Positions 43,805 through 53,236 are shown, counted from the stretch's first letter. The stretch: 55,018 bases of DNA from an uncultured Acidobacteriota bacterium (GCA_937900045.1 CALCEB010000237.1:1-55018), one strand, 5' to 3'. Notes: generated from the sequence alone by a model not told the origin. Numbers and translations: made by a program.

Positions 43805-46135
43805 TTACCCCGTGGTCGTACTGTCCCCAGTAGCGCTTGAATGGCCGTTCCGTCCGTACCCGTATCCAAAACCATATTGGCCGCTTGAATACCCGTAACC
43901 TTCGCGCTCGAAATCTACGGCGTTCAGGGCCACGCCGAGAATGCGGGACCCCGCGCCATACAACAAAGATCGGGCGCGCCGGACCACATCGTATGGAGTC
44001 GAATGGGCGCGGGTGACCAAGATGGCAGCGTCCGTGAGAGTCGCTAAAATCCGGCTATCGGCAACACTCAAGATTGGAGGTGAATCGACCAGGACAAATT
44101 CGAACTGGCTACGAAGTTTCCTGAGCAATTCAGCAGTCAATTGTGAAGAAAGAACCTCAGCCGGGTTCGGCGGGATAGGCCCACAAGGAATCACCGAGAA
44201 ATTGTTCACCCCGGGCACTGGCAGAACAGCCTCGGAAAGATCGACATGACCCGTCAGGCATTGTACAAATCCAGGGCGGTTTTCAACCCCTGTCGAGCGA
44301 TGGACAGACGGACGGCGCATGTCGCAGTCAACCAGGACAACGCTCTTCCCTAAGTTAGCCAGTGCCGCTCCCAAATTGACGGCGGCAGTTGTTTTGCCCT
44401 CGCTCGGCACAGCGCTGGTGATCAGCAGAAGCCGGGGAACGGGGCTCGCAGAAAGCAACACGGACGTCCGCAAAGACCGGAATGCCTCGACTGACTCAGA
44501 GGCTGTCTGGACGCCAGGCGCTGAGTCAAAGTGTCCATTGGGGGCAACCGCCACCAACTGTTCCTCATCGGCCTTGGCGCCGTGCTTCCCTGCGCCATTC
44601 AGGTAAAACTTGGGCAGCATGCCCAGCGAGGGCAATCGCAGCAGATGCTCCACATCGTCGGAACTCTTCAGAGTCTTATCCAGGTACTCCTGGAAGAATG
44701 CAAGACCGACGCCCAGACCTAATCCCAAGGCTAGACCAAGAGCTAAATTCAAGAAGATCCGTGGCTTTACTGGACTCCTGGGAACAATGGCGTTATCGAC
44801 CACGTGAATGTTGCTCGATTTGAGGCCGGAGGACACCTGGGCCTCCTTCATTCGTTGCAGCAAGCCATCGTAGAGTTGCTTGTTCGAATCGACCTCCCGC
44901 TCCAGGATGTTGTATTGAATCAACTGCTGGTTTGTTTCGGTCAAACTCTTTTTTTGCCTATCGATAGCCTTATTAAGAATGTCAACGCGGTCCTGCGCTG
45001 ATTCATATTTGTGCTTGATATTATCCTCGATAGCCTGCTTTTGCCGGCCGATTTGTTTTTGAATCGCGTCGATTTCTCTTTGGACCTGCCGTGCCTTGGG
45101 ATAGTCAGGTTTGACCCAAGTCGTGATCATCGCTAAATTTTTCTCAATATCTGCCCGGCGCTCCAAAAGGTCCTGGAAAACGCGGTCGTTCATAACTAGA
45201 GGTAGGTCTTCCGTCTTTCCCTCCTGAACCATGCGGTAATCGGCTTGTGCTTCGAACAAATCCCCCTGGGCCTTGGAGTATTCCCCCAGCAAGTTCTGCA
45301 ACCCAGCATCCGCCAAGCTCACATTACCCTTATCCGCAGACTGGATGAACAGAAGTGAATGAGATTGAGCGTAAGCCTGCAGGGCATCTTCAGACTTCTC
45401 GAGCTTTGCTTTGAGGCCGACCAAGCGGGTTCCCAGCCATTTTGATGCCGCTTCTGTCTCATCCCATTTGGTCTCAAGATTTTGCTGAATGTAATCCTCA
45501 GCAATCTGGTTCGCGACGCGCGCCGCAAGCTGCGGGCTGTAGGAATCAAAAGCAACCTTAACAAGATCGCTCCGCTGCATAGGGCTGATATCTTCAAAGC
45601 TTTGCAGGTGGGCGACCGCGTTGGCGAAATAATCTGAGGATGCGTCTGGAGGATTGGGATCAGAAAGAGATGGAAGCTGGCGAGGATTCGGTGCAATGAG
45701 CCCGAAGAGTATTCTTCCTTTGTAGAACTCAGGCAGCTTGTATAGCTGAAGATTCCGGACGACCCGCTCGGCGAGGCTCCGGCTTTGCAGGATCTTATAC
45801 TGGGTTTCGCGGTAGGAGTCAATGTCGGCCGGACTGATGTTGACGATCTCCTTGAAATTAACCACACTGGTGGGGGGCTCGGGATCAATCTCCAGCGTTA
45901 CCCTCCCCTCGTAAACCGGCCTTTCTTTGAGCGTCCCCAGGGCTACGGTGGAAAATACCACCACGATACAGGCGATAACGACCCATCTTCTCTTGAGAAC
46001 AATGGCCCAGTAATCTAGGAGATGTGGAATCTCTTCCGGAGACACGTCCACAACCTCCACTTCCCTCAAGCCCTGTGGACTGATCTGGGATTGTGAGGCG
46101 TACCGGCTACCATCAATTTTTTCAAGCTCGTCCAT
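43805..46135 (-). CDS. Polysaccharide co-polymerase / tyrosine autokinase (Wzc type), second copy
   Basis: This 776-residue protein shares the layout of the copy at 4940-7273: membrane helices at about 51-69 and 460-480, a periplasmic coiled coil at about 225-430, Walker A SAVPSEGKTT (574-583), Walker A' VLVDCDM, Walker B VLVDSPP and a tyrosine-rich tail (Y747, Y749, Y754, Y758, Y760). Both tails contain NGHSS just after the tyrosines, although the rest of the tails differ. AAGGAG is four nt before the ATG. It follows the Wza-type gene by 30 nt and leads the sugar-nucleotide genes. Confidence 0.93.
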   Translation of the reverse strand: MDELEKIDGSRYASQSQISPQGLREVEVVDVSPEEIPHLLDYWAIVLKRRWVVIACIVVVFSTVALGTLKERPVYEGRVTLEIDPEPPTSVVNFKEIVNISPADIDSYRETQYKILQSRSLAERVVRNLQLYKLPEFYKGRILFGLIAPNPRQLPSLSDPNPPDASSDYFANAVAHLQSFEDISPMQRSDLVKVAFDSYSPQLAARVANQIAEDYIQQNLETKWDETEAASKWLGTRLVGLKAKLEKSEDALQAYAQSHSLLFIQSADKGNVSLADAGLQNLLGEYSKAQGDLFEAQADYRMVQEGKTEDLPLVMNDRVFQDLLERRADIEKNLAMITTWVKPDYPKARQVQREIDAIQKQIGRQKQAIEDNIKHKYESAQDRVDILNKAIDRQKKSLTETNQQLIQYNILEREVDSNKQLYDGLLQRMKEAQVSSGLKSSNIHVVDNAIVPRSPVKPRIFLNLALGLALGLGLGVGLAFFQEYLDKTLKSSDDVEHLLRLPSLGMLPKFYLNGAGKHGAKADEEQLVAVAPNGHFDSAPGVQTASESVEAFRSLRTSVLLSASPVPRLLLITSAVPSEGKTTAAVNLGAALANLGKSVVLVDCDMRRPSVHRSTGVENRPGFVQCLTGHVDLSEAVLPVPGVNNFSVIPCGPIPPNPAEVLSSQLTAELLRKLRSQFEFVLVDSPPILSVADSRILATLTDAAILVTRAHSTPYDVVRRARSLLYGAGSRILGVALNAVDFEREGYGYSSGQYGFGYGYGRNGHSSATGDSTTTG

Positions 46136-46165
46136 GCTACTCCTTGAAACCTAAGAGGGCGCCTT

Positions 46166-47266
46166 TCAGGGGTGAAAGATCAGGTAGCCGCTGAGCGTTG
46201 CTATGGCTGCAGAAATACCGCCCTTTGCAATGGCCTTCCCTCCGCTACCAGGAACGAATAGCATATCATTAGCCGCCAGTCTGGGATCAGGAGACTTACC
46301 CTTGAATATCTTATCTAAATTCAAAGGGCTTTCCGTGGTGTGCCCGCCTGAAGTCCGGCGAATGATCTTGGCGTGAGACTTGCCCGCATTAGGTGCTAAT
46401 CCTTGGGCCACTGCCAAGGCCTCCAACACGGTCATGCTTTCATGGTCCTCAAGAATTACTTGTTGGGGATGCATCACTCCATCACCCACGATGTAAACCA
46501 CTCCGGCGCGCGGAACCGTGATCAAATCCATGGGTTTGACCTGGATACTCGGCCCTTCTTGGTTCGAATAAAGCAATTTCTTAATATCAACTCTCAGTTT
46601 GTCTGGCGCGACCAAATCCACCCCGTCCATCGGCTCCAGGTTGTCGAATCCCGCCTTACGGGTGATATAGAGATAACGGCCTGCGCCTGGCCCGGCCGTG
46701 GTCGATCTCACAAGCCCTCCCGCCATGGCAAGTACCTGGATAATATTGCGGGGGCCCGGCAGTTGGTACAGCCCCGGCTTTTCAACCGACCCAACCAATG
46801 AAACAGGACGGGCCTTAAATTTCTTCACAAAAATGCTAACTTGAGGATCTTGTAGATATTGCTTGCCCCAATCAGTTTCCAACTCATGCTTGAGTTGCAG
46901 GGAAGTCAATCCCTCCGCCCGGACCGGCCCCAGCAGCCGCACCGAAATCGTCCCGTCGTTTTCCACCCGAACTGTCTGCTTCATCTCCGGGAGGTTGAAA
47001 ACTTCAAGGGTCAACACATCTTCCGGTCCAATGAGGTAATCGGGATTCGTAACGTCGGTTGGTAAAGCACTTTGCGATGGTTGATTGTCCTCAGTACTCT
47101 GGTCCAAGGCTGTTGACGAGTCCGCCTGCTGTTGGTCAGGCGAGCCTGTCTGTTGCTGATCGTCAGCGGCGGGAGTCTGGTCCTGAGCCCAAAGAGGCCT
47201 GACTGCATTGCGCAGCAGGCCCGCAGCTAAAAAGGCAATAAGGAAAAGCTTCAAAGGCATTTTCAT
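46166..47266 (-). CDS. Polysaccharide export protein, Wza type, second copy
   Basis: This is the first gene of the large minus-strand locus. The ATG at 47266 is preferred, with GTG at 47275 as the alternative. A signal peptide (MPLKLFLIAFLAAGLLRNAV...WAQ) is followed by a Gln/Asp-rich linker (about 32-70), a Poly_export domain (DYLIGPEDVLTLEVFNLPEM), SLBB repeats (VSLVGSVEKPGLY, VVYIVGDGVMHPQQV) and a final hydrophobic segment. The linker is not present in the copy at 7388. Together with the Wzc-type gene 30 nt downstream it should form the export channel. Confidence 0.9.
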   Translation of the reverse strand: MKMPLKLFLIAFLAAGLLRNAVRPLWAQDQTPAADDQQQTGSPDQQQADSSTALDQSTEDNQPSQSALPTDVTNPDYLIGPEDVLTLEVFNLPEMKQTVRVENDGTISVRLLGPVRAEGLTSLQLKHELETDWGKQYLQDPQVSIFVKKFKARPVSLVGSVEKPGLYQLPGPRNIIQVLAMAGGLVRSTTAGPGAGRYLYITRKAGFDNLEPMDGVDLVAPDKLRVDIKKLLYSNQEGPSIQVKPMDLITVPRAGVVYIVGDGVMHPQQVILEDHESMTVLEALAVAQGLAPNAGKSHAKIIRRTSGGHTTESPLNLDKIFKGKSPDPRLAANDMLFVPGSGGKAIAKGGISAAIATLSGYLIFHP

Positions 47267-47362
47267 GGCGTCCACCCTGCAGAATCTTGAAGAATTGTTG
47301 AGGGATTGGGTTGCCGCACAGCGTCCGACACATTGTGAAACGTAAAATACACCAAGGAATAC

Positions 47363-47391
47363 AATCTAAACAAGATTTGCTCCATTGTCAA
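47363..47391 (-). promoter_or_regulatory. Probable sigma-70-type promoter for the Wza/Wzc operon
   Basis: On the minus strand TTGACA (47391-47386) and TAGATT (47368-47363) are separated by 17 nt. Transcription would start about 90 nt before the Wza start codon. The -35 overlaps the -35 of the divergent promoter. Confidence 0.55.
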
Positions 47392-47414
47392 GTTGAGCTT
47401 GTCTCAAGTAGTAT
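47385..47414 (+). promoter_or_regulatory. Probable sigma-70-type promoter for the dehydrogenase-aminotransferase pair
   Basis: TTGTCA (47385-47390) and TAGTAT (47409-47414) are separated by 18 nt. The leader to the ATG at 47539 would be about 115 nt. The -35 shares five of six positions with the opposing -35. Confidence 0.45.
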
Positions 47415-47538
47415 AGACGTTCCTCAGATTAAACACCCCAGGGGAATGATTGTTGCAGGTTTCAAAACTCCGGATCTCTGTGTATTGCTTAATGGGAGTA
47501 AGTTGTTTCCAGTCGAATCTTTGGGGGTTAGAGAGTAT

Positions 47539-48948
47539 ATGAGAAACTCACCTTCACCCGGTGATGAACGTGGACAATTGGATAGAGCCGCTGGTAAATT
47601 CGCGTCCAAAAGCGCGAGTGTGGGGGTGATTGGCCTCGGTTATGTCGGCCTGCCTCTGGCTTTGCTTTATGCCAGAAACGGCCTTTCAACCACCGGGTTT
47701 GACATTGATTCTATCAAGATTGGGAAGCTGGCCAAGGGGGAAAGCTACATTCACCACATTCCCAGCCAGTCCGTGAGCGCAGAAGTTGCTCGCGGAATGT
47801 TCCGGGCCACCCCTGACTTTTCCAAGCTCCGCGAAATGGATGCCATCATTATCTGCGTTCCTACCCCCCTTGACCATCATCGCGAGCCGGATCTTTCTTT
47901 TGTAGAGGGTACAGCGGAGGCCATCCGTCCTCACCTCCAACGTGGTCAACTGGTGGTATTGGAAAGCACGACCTATCCCGGAACCACAGAGGAAGTTGTC
48001 CTGCCCATTCTTGAAAAGTCAGGACTTTGCTGTCCAGTTTCTCCCTATTCTATCGACGGGCAAAGAGTTCAAGGGGTTGCCGTTCACCCCCCTGATTTTC
48101 TCCTGGCCTTTTCACCCGAGCGGGAAGACCCGGGAAACCCTAACATCCGCACGGAACAAATCCCGAAGGTGATCGGGGGTGTTAACGGGCCCAGCGCCAC
48201 GGCGGCCCAGGCGCTCTATCAGCAGGTTTTTGAGCGCACAGTAATGGTCAGCTCATCACGGGCCGCTGAGATGGCTAAAATCCTGGAGAATACCTACCGG
48301 TCCGTCAACATCGCCCTGGTGAATGAGCTCAAGCTGCTTTGTCTGCGCATGGGCATTGACATCTGGGAGGTCATTGAAGCTGCTAAGACCAAACCTTTCG
48401 GTTTTACTCCCTTCTACCCAGGTCCCGGTTTGGGTGGGCATTGCATCCCCATTGATCCTTTCTATCTCACCTGGAAGGCGCGCGAATACGAGTTCCCAAC
48501 CCGGTTTATTGAACTTGCGGGCGAAATTAACTCCTCCATGCCTTCCCACGTCATCGCTGAGGTTTCGGACGCTCTTAATAAGCGAAATCAATGCCTGAAG
48601 GACTCCAGGATTCTGGTCCTCGGCATCGCCTACAAGAAGGATGTCGACGATCTCCGCGAATCGCCCTCCTTGCGGATCATTGAGCTGCTTCAGGACCAGG
48701 GAGCCATCGTTGACTACCATGATCCTTACTTTCCCCAATTGCACAAAATGCGAAAATATGATTATCAGGACTTTGTCTCCATTGATCTGACGGCCGGGAA
48801 CCTGAGTCAATATGCGGCCGTTCTGATTGCCACCGATCACTCAAGTTACGATTATTCGTTTATCGTCCGGAATGCTCAGCTTATCATCGACACCCGCAAC
48901 GCTACCAAAAACGTTCGGGAACACCGGGACAAAATTGTGCGTTGCTGA
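47539..48948 (+). CDS. UDP-N-acetyl-hexosamine 6-dehydrogenase (WbpA/TviB-like)
   Basis: The start is placed at 47539 because upstream in-frame codons precede any homology; the product has 469 residues. Motifs are SVGVIGLGYVGLPLALLYA, ICVPTPLD, LESTTYPGTTEEV, FSPEREDPGN and the catalytic Cys in GPGLGGHCIPIDPFYLTW (C302), a form typical of UDP-GlcNAc or UDP-ManNAc dehydrogenases rather than UDP-glucose dehydrogenase. A small extra loop (residues about 163-182, CCPVSPYSIDGQ) is present. It is followed by a DegT-family aminotransferase, so the product may be a 3-keto or 3-amino HexNAc uronate precursor. Which epimer it uses is not resolved. Confidence 0.88.
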   Translation: MRNSPSPGDERGQLDRAAGKFASKSASVGVIGLGYVGLPLALLYARNGLSTTGFDIDSIKIGKLAKGESYIHHIPSQSVSAEVARGMFRATPDFSKLREMDAIIICVPTPLDHHREPDLSFVEGTAEAIRPHLQRGQLVVLESTTYPGTTEEVVLPILEKSGLCCPVSPYSIDGQRVQGVAVHPPDFLLAFSPEREDPGNPNIRTEQIPKVIGGVNGPSATAAQALYQQVFERTVMVSSSRAAEMAKILENTYRSVNIALVNELKLLCLRMGIDIWEVIEAAKTKPFGFTPFYPGPGLGGHCIPIDPFYLTWKAREYEFPTRFIELAGEINSSMPSHVIAEVSDALNKRNQCLKDSRILVLGIAYKKDVDDLRESPSLRIIELLQDQGAIVDYHDPYFPQLHKMRKYDYQDFVSIDLTAGNLSQYAAVLIATDHSSYDYSFIVRNAQLIIDTRNATKNVREHRDKIVRC

Positions 48949-49014
48949 GGCCGCCGTGGACAATCTTCCTTGGTGAAACCTCTCTCCGGCAAGTTCGGGC
49001 GGCCGCTAGACATC

Positions 49015-50190
49015 ATGCGGGAAGACAACCAAGTCATGCCTTCTTCTCCCACTTCTTTCTCCACCCGGCCCAAAGCGGAACCCAGGGTTCCCATGGCCCG
49101 CGTCCGTCTCGGCTCGAAGACGGTCAAGGCCGTCGAACGGGTCCTTCGCAGCGGCAACCTGCGAGCCGGAACGATCACCGAAGAGTTTGAAGCCCGATTC
49201 GCTGCGGAAGTCGGGGCAAAGTACGCGATCGCCGTCAACTCAGGTACGGCCGCGCTGCACATTGCCTATGCAGCCTTTCTGCAAACCGGGGACGAAGTCA
49301 TCGTTCCCGATTTCACCTTTATTGCCACTGCCTCAATGGTAGTGGCCGCCGGAGGCAAGCCCATTCTGGCAGACGTCAATCCAAGCACATTCACGCTGGA
49401 CCCTGTCGATGCTGGGAAACGGGTCACTCCCCGGACTCGCGCCATCGTTCCCGTGCACCTTTACGGTCATCCCGCCGAAGTCACGGAACTCACAGAACTT
49501 GCTCGCCACAATCGGTTGAAAATCATCTGGGACGCAGCCCAAGCTCATGGGGCACGATTTCAGGGAAATGACGTCGGATCGTTTGCGGACGCGGTTTGCT
49601 ATTCGTTTTATCCCACCAAGAACATGACCTCCGGGGAAGGAGGCATAATCACCACCCAGGATTCCGGTCTCGCTGCTGAGTTCAAGCTGCTACGGTCTCA
49701 TGGTGAGCGAACCCGCTACAATCACACTCGCATTGGATTCAACTACCGCATTACCGACATTGCAGCGGCTATTGGACTGGGCCAGCTTGAAACTCTTCGC
49801 GCCTCCGTTGAAAGGCGCCGGCAGAACGCGGCGGCCCTGGCTCAGGGCCTGGCGGATATCGATGGCATTCATCTTCCCATCGAGATGGATTCGTGCGCCC
49901 ATGCATACCACCTGTTCACGATCCGCATCGAACCTCGCATCCTCGGCATGACGCGTGATGAATTCCGGCAGGCGCTCGCCAGCCACGGCATTGAAACCGC
50001 CGTGCATTACCCACGGCCGCTTCATCGTCAACCCGTGTTCTCCGGCATGGGCGAAGACTCAGACTTTCCGGTGAGCACTCTCCTATCCGAAACGGTTATT
50101 TCTCTGCCCGTCCATCCCCTCCTCACAACAAACCAAATTCGACGCATCATAACAGCAGTGCGGCAAGTCACAAAAAAGTCCAGTCCATAG
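49015..50190 (+). CDS. DegT/DnrJ/EryC1/StrS-family sugar aminotransferase
   Basis: This PLP enzyme transfers an amino group to a keto-sugar nucleotide. It shows the fold signature YAIAVNSGTAALHIAY, PDFTFIATASMVVAAGG, the PLP Asp region IIWDAAQAHGA and the Schiff-base Lys in FYPTKNMTSGEGG. ATGs at 49015, 49036 and 49093 are possible starts; homology begins near the last, so an upstream one is likely. Its partner upstream is a WbpA-like dehydrogenase, as in di-N-acetyl-uronate pathways, where WbpE-type aminotransferases act. The oxidase (WbpB) and acetyltransferase (WbpD) of that route are not in this window. Confidence 0.88.
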   Translation: MREDNQVMPSSPTSFSTRPKAEPRVPMARVRLGSKTVKAVERVLRSGNLRAGTITEEFEARFAAEVGAKYAIAVNSGTAALHIAYAAFLQTGDEVIVPDFTFIATASMVVAAGGKPILADVNPSTFTLDPVDAGKRVTPRTRAIVPVHLYGHPAEVTELTELARHNRLKIIWDAAQAHGARFQGNDVGSFADAVCYSFYPTKNMTSGEGGIITTQDSGLAAEFKLLRSHGERTRYNHTRIGFNYRITDIAAAIGLGQLETLRASVERRRQNAAALAQGLADIDGIHLPIEMDSCAHAYHLFTIRIEPRILGMTRDEFRQALASHGIETAVHYPRPLHRQPVFSGMGEDSDFPVSTLLSETVISLPVHPLLTTNQIRRIITAVRQVTKKSSP

Positions 50191-50310
50191 CTGGCTTTGG
50201 CAGGCTCTACTTGCCAGGTCCGGCGAGTCTCAAGACTCCATGTTGAGATTCGCAATTGCACGGAAAGATTCTTTGGCCGGGTGAGCGCATCACACGCCCC
50301 TTTTGGCAGG

Positions 50311-50379
50311 CCTCTCCCTTCGAAAGAGGGCCAATACCGGGATCATTTTGAATCATGTCCCTCTCCCTTCGGGAGAGGG
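50311..50379. repeat. Two hairpins of the CTCTCCCTTC family between convergent genes
   Basis: CCTCTCCCTTCGAAAGAGGG (50311-50330) and the stronger 50359-50379 hairpin (arms CCCTCTCCC and GGGAGAGGG, 3-nt loop) lie between the convergent aminotransferase and bacilliredoxin genes. They may end transcription from both sides. The rest of 50191-50436 is featureless. Confidence 0.6.
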
Positions 50380-50436
50380 TAGCGCGCAGCGCCGGGTGAG
50401 GGGAAAACACGGTGCCTTGCTTGCGATTTGGTGAAA

Positions 50437-50877
50437 CTAGGCGGAGACAGCCGCTCCTTCGGAAACACAGAAGCGGTCAAAAGCTGCTGTCAGGTCGTTT
50501 GCAATATCATCGGCGATCCGGCCCTCGATCTGCCAACGTTCAAGCATGAAGACCAGTTTGCCGCCGCTGAGCAAAGCAATGGAAGGCGATGATGGGTCGT
50601 AGCCCGTAAAGTAGCTTCTGGCTTGCGCCGTGGCGTCCGTATCCTGGCCCGCGAATACTGTGGCAAGCACCTTCGGCCGGTTCGCGTTGGCTAATGACTT
50701 AATCACGGCTGGCCTGGCCTTGCCTGCGGCACAACCGCAGATTGAATTAACCACCACGAGCACGGAACCTTTCTCGCGGCCGAGAACCACGTCCACCTCG
50801 CCCGGCGTCTTCAACTCAATAAATCCGGCCTGCGTCAGTTCCTCGCGCATCGGGCGTACAAATTGTTCTGGGTACAT
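50437..50877 (-). CDS. BrxA/BrxB-type bacilliredoxin
   Basis: The ATG at 50877 has GGAGG 11 nt upstream and matches the family start (MYPEQFVRPMREELTQAGF), giving 146 residues. The thioredoxin-like fold carries the CGC motif in VNSICGCAAGKARP (C47-G48-C49), the hallmark of bacilliredoxins of the YphP/YqiW family. In Bacillus these remove bacillithiol from proteins; acidobacterial copies are common. It is unrelated to the flanking glycan genes. Its role in redox stress here is inferred from the family. Confidence 0.92.
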   Translation of the reverse strand: MYPEQFVRPMREELTQAGFIELKTPGEVDVVLGREKGSVLVVVNSICGCAAGKARPAVIKSLANANRPKVLATVFAGQDTDATAQARSYFTGYDPSSPSIALLSGGKLVFMLERWQIEGRIADDIANDLTAAFDRFCVSEGAAVSA

Positions 50878-51058
50878 GATATTAAATCCTCCATTCTCCT
50901 GCCGGACGTCGCTATCTTCCCGTTTAGGGTTCAGCCAGTCCGGGTCACAGACAAGGCGGTACGATGACCGCCTCACACTGCGAGTATACCATGCGCCGCG
51001 CAAACATCAATGAGCGGAGACATGAACATCGTGCGGCCGGGTGCCACCGAGCCCGCCC

Positions 51059-52857
51059 CTACTCATGCCGCAGCGCCACCATGGGATCGACCTTGGTTGC
51101 TCGGCGCGACGGGATGTAGCAGGCGACCAGCGCAACGGCAGTCAGAATCAGCGAGACGCCAACGAACGTCAGCGGGTCTGTAGGCTTCACGCCGTAAAGC
51201 ATACTCGCAATTAATCTCGTAAGGCCAATGGCGGCGGTAATGCCGATGCCTACACCGATCAGCGCCAGCATCATGCCCTGCCGTACCACCATATTGCGGA
51301 TGACGTGCGGGGTTGCTCCGAGCGCCACTCTCACACCCATTTCATGCGTGCGCTGGGCCACCGAGTAGGAGATCACGCCGTAGATTCCGATGGCGGCGAG
51401 CAAAAGGGCGAGACCGGCGAATGCGCCGAGCAACGTCGTGTCCAGGCGGGTCTCACCCAGAGACTCTGAAATGATCTCATCAAGCGTCCTGACCTTGTCA
51501 AACGCCTGTACTTGTTGAGCTGCCAGACCGCTGCTTGGATAGACTTCACTAAATGCGCCGACCGTACGGTGCCGCGCACCGCCAGCCACGTTTGCAGAGT
51601 TGGACTCTGCTTGTAGGACACGTATAAGGCGGGGTACCGAAGATCCAGGCTCGACAATTTCTCGTCCTCGGCCACGCCCACTACCTGCCATGCTATCTCC
51701 GGCCCCGGCGGCTGACCCGTCACCCATCGCGAAGAAGAGGATGGGGGACGAGTGATCTGCGGAATCAGAATGCGCTGGCCGATGGGATCCCGGCCTCTGA
51801 AGTAGCGCTGAGCCATAGTTTCATTAATCACTGCCACGGGGAGAGTCCCGGGTCCATCCGTCTCCGCAATCCAGCGCCCCTTTAGCAGACGCATACGCAG
51901 CGTCGCAAGATACGACGGGCTCACGCGCTTGAAGCCGCAGACGGGCCGGCTGGCCATATTGACAAAAGGCTTCCCCTCGATTAGAAACGGCATGCCAATC
52001 CCCCAGCCCTCGAGAGGGAGAGCCTGCGTAATGGCGGCTTTCCGCACGCCCGGTACCGCCTGAATTTTCGCCAACACCTGTTCCTGGTAGTTGATGATCC
52101 GAGGCCCGTCCGGATACTGTTCGGGTGCCAGGGGAAGCCCCATGGTGATCACGTTGGCGGCGTCAAAACCAGGATTGACCTGCAGGAGTCGGTAGAAACT
52201 GCGGATCAGGAGCCCCGCCCCGTCAGGCGCAAACGTCCGTCCGAGCTGCGCTTTGCCGCCGGGGATCTCAAAGTAATTTGCCGAGACGCTTTCGGAGGAG
52301 AGGTCCACCGGTACGCCAGCATCGGTCAGCGTTTTGGTACCCCAGTCCTCAGCCGCTATCGCCGTGAATACCGTGCTCTGACGCTTCCAATCGAGAAAGT
52401 CAGGTGCCGAGACTTCGCTAAGCCCACCACTAGGCGGCTCTTCAAACACTATGACAATCTGTTCGGGATGGGGGTACGGCAGCGGATTGAGGAGGACAGC
52501 ATCCACGAAACTTAAAATGGCCGTGGTCGCGCCAATTCCGAGGGCCAGAGTAACGATGGCGACCGTGGTGAAACCTGGAGCATGGCGAAGCTGGCGGACA
52601 CCGTATCGCACGTCCTGAAACAGCGTTTCAATAAAGGCCAAGCCCCGCCGCTCGCGGTAAACTTCCTTTACCTGCTCGATTCCACCGAAAGCCCTGAGCG
52701 CGGCATACCACGCTTCCTCCGGCTGCATGCCCTTACGAAGATTCTCTTCGACCAGCATTTCGAGGTGAGCGCGCAACTCTTCGTCAAGCTCTTGCTCGCG
52801 CCGCTTTCTTTGAAAAAGGCCGGCAAGCCGCGCCAAAGCCATTCGCAACCGGGTCAT
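51059..52857 (-). pseudogene. Decayed ADOP-type (MacB/FtsX-like) ABC transporter permease
   Basis: The 5' part (from 52857) has the ADOP N-terminus (ELDEELRAHLEMLVEENLRKG), the first helix (FTTVAIVTLALGIGATTAIL) and the start of the MacB core domain. GRTFAPDG then joins directly to AGLLIRSFYRLL near 52215, so a stretch normally about 200 to 300 residues long, with several helices, is missing. A frameshift near 51505-51520 moves the end of the gene (LDEIISESL onward, LLLAAIGIYGVISYSVAQRTHEMGVRVALG) to another frame ending at 51059. A sequencing error could explain the frameshift but not the internal gap. It lies 1 nt after padR. Confidence 0.82.
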
Positions 52858-52858
52858 C

Positions 52859-53203
52859 TCAGGCTCCTTCGGCGCCCGCCAGCAGCCGGGCCATCACCGC
52901 CGCCATGCGCTCCCAGCTCTCGGCTTCCGCCGCCAATTGCTTGCGGCCGGATTTGGAGAGCGAATAAAAGCGGGCGCGACGGTTCTTTTCCGATGCGCTC
53001 CATTTCGAGCGAATCCATCCACGCTGCTCCAAGCGCAGCAGCGCCGGATAAAGCGTGCCCTGATTCATTTGCAAGAGATTTTCCGAAACCTGCTCGATGC
53101 GGCGGGCGATGCCATAGCCGTGCAGCGGGCCCAGCGTGTCCAACGTCTTGAGCACCATCAGATCGAGCGTGCCTTGCAAGACTTCTGCCCTCGTTTTGAC
53201 CAT
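52859..53203 (-). CDS. PadR-family transcriptional regulator
   Basis: This 114-residue winged-helix repressor has LQGTLDLMVLKTLDTLGPLHGYGIARRI and NQGTLYPALLRLEQRGWI, the recognition helix of PadR proteins. The C-terminal region SAEKNRRARFY-like segment and LTAEA-type helix (here KQLAAEAESWERM) provide dimerisation. AGGAGG lies seven nt upstream of the ATG. It precedes the ADOP permease with a 1-nt gap, a pairing common in acidobacteria. Since the permease is broken, the regulator may now control only itself or distant targets. Confidence 0.92.
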   Translation of the reverse strand: MVKTRAEVLQGTLDLMVLKTLDTLGPLHGYGIARRIEQVSENLLQMNQGTLYPALLRLEQRGWIRSKWSASEKNRRARFYSLSKSGRKQLAAEAESWERMAAVMARLLAGAEGA

Positions 53204-53236
53204 CGCGCCGCCTCCTTTTGGCCATCTACATGGCGT

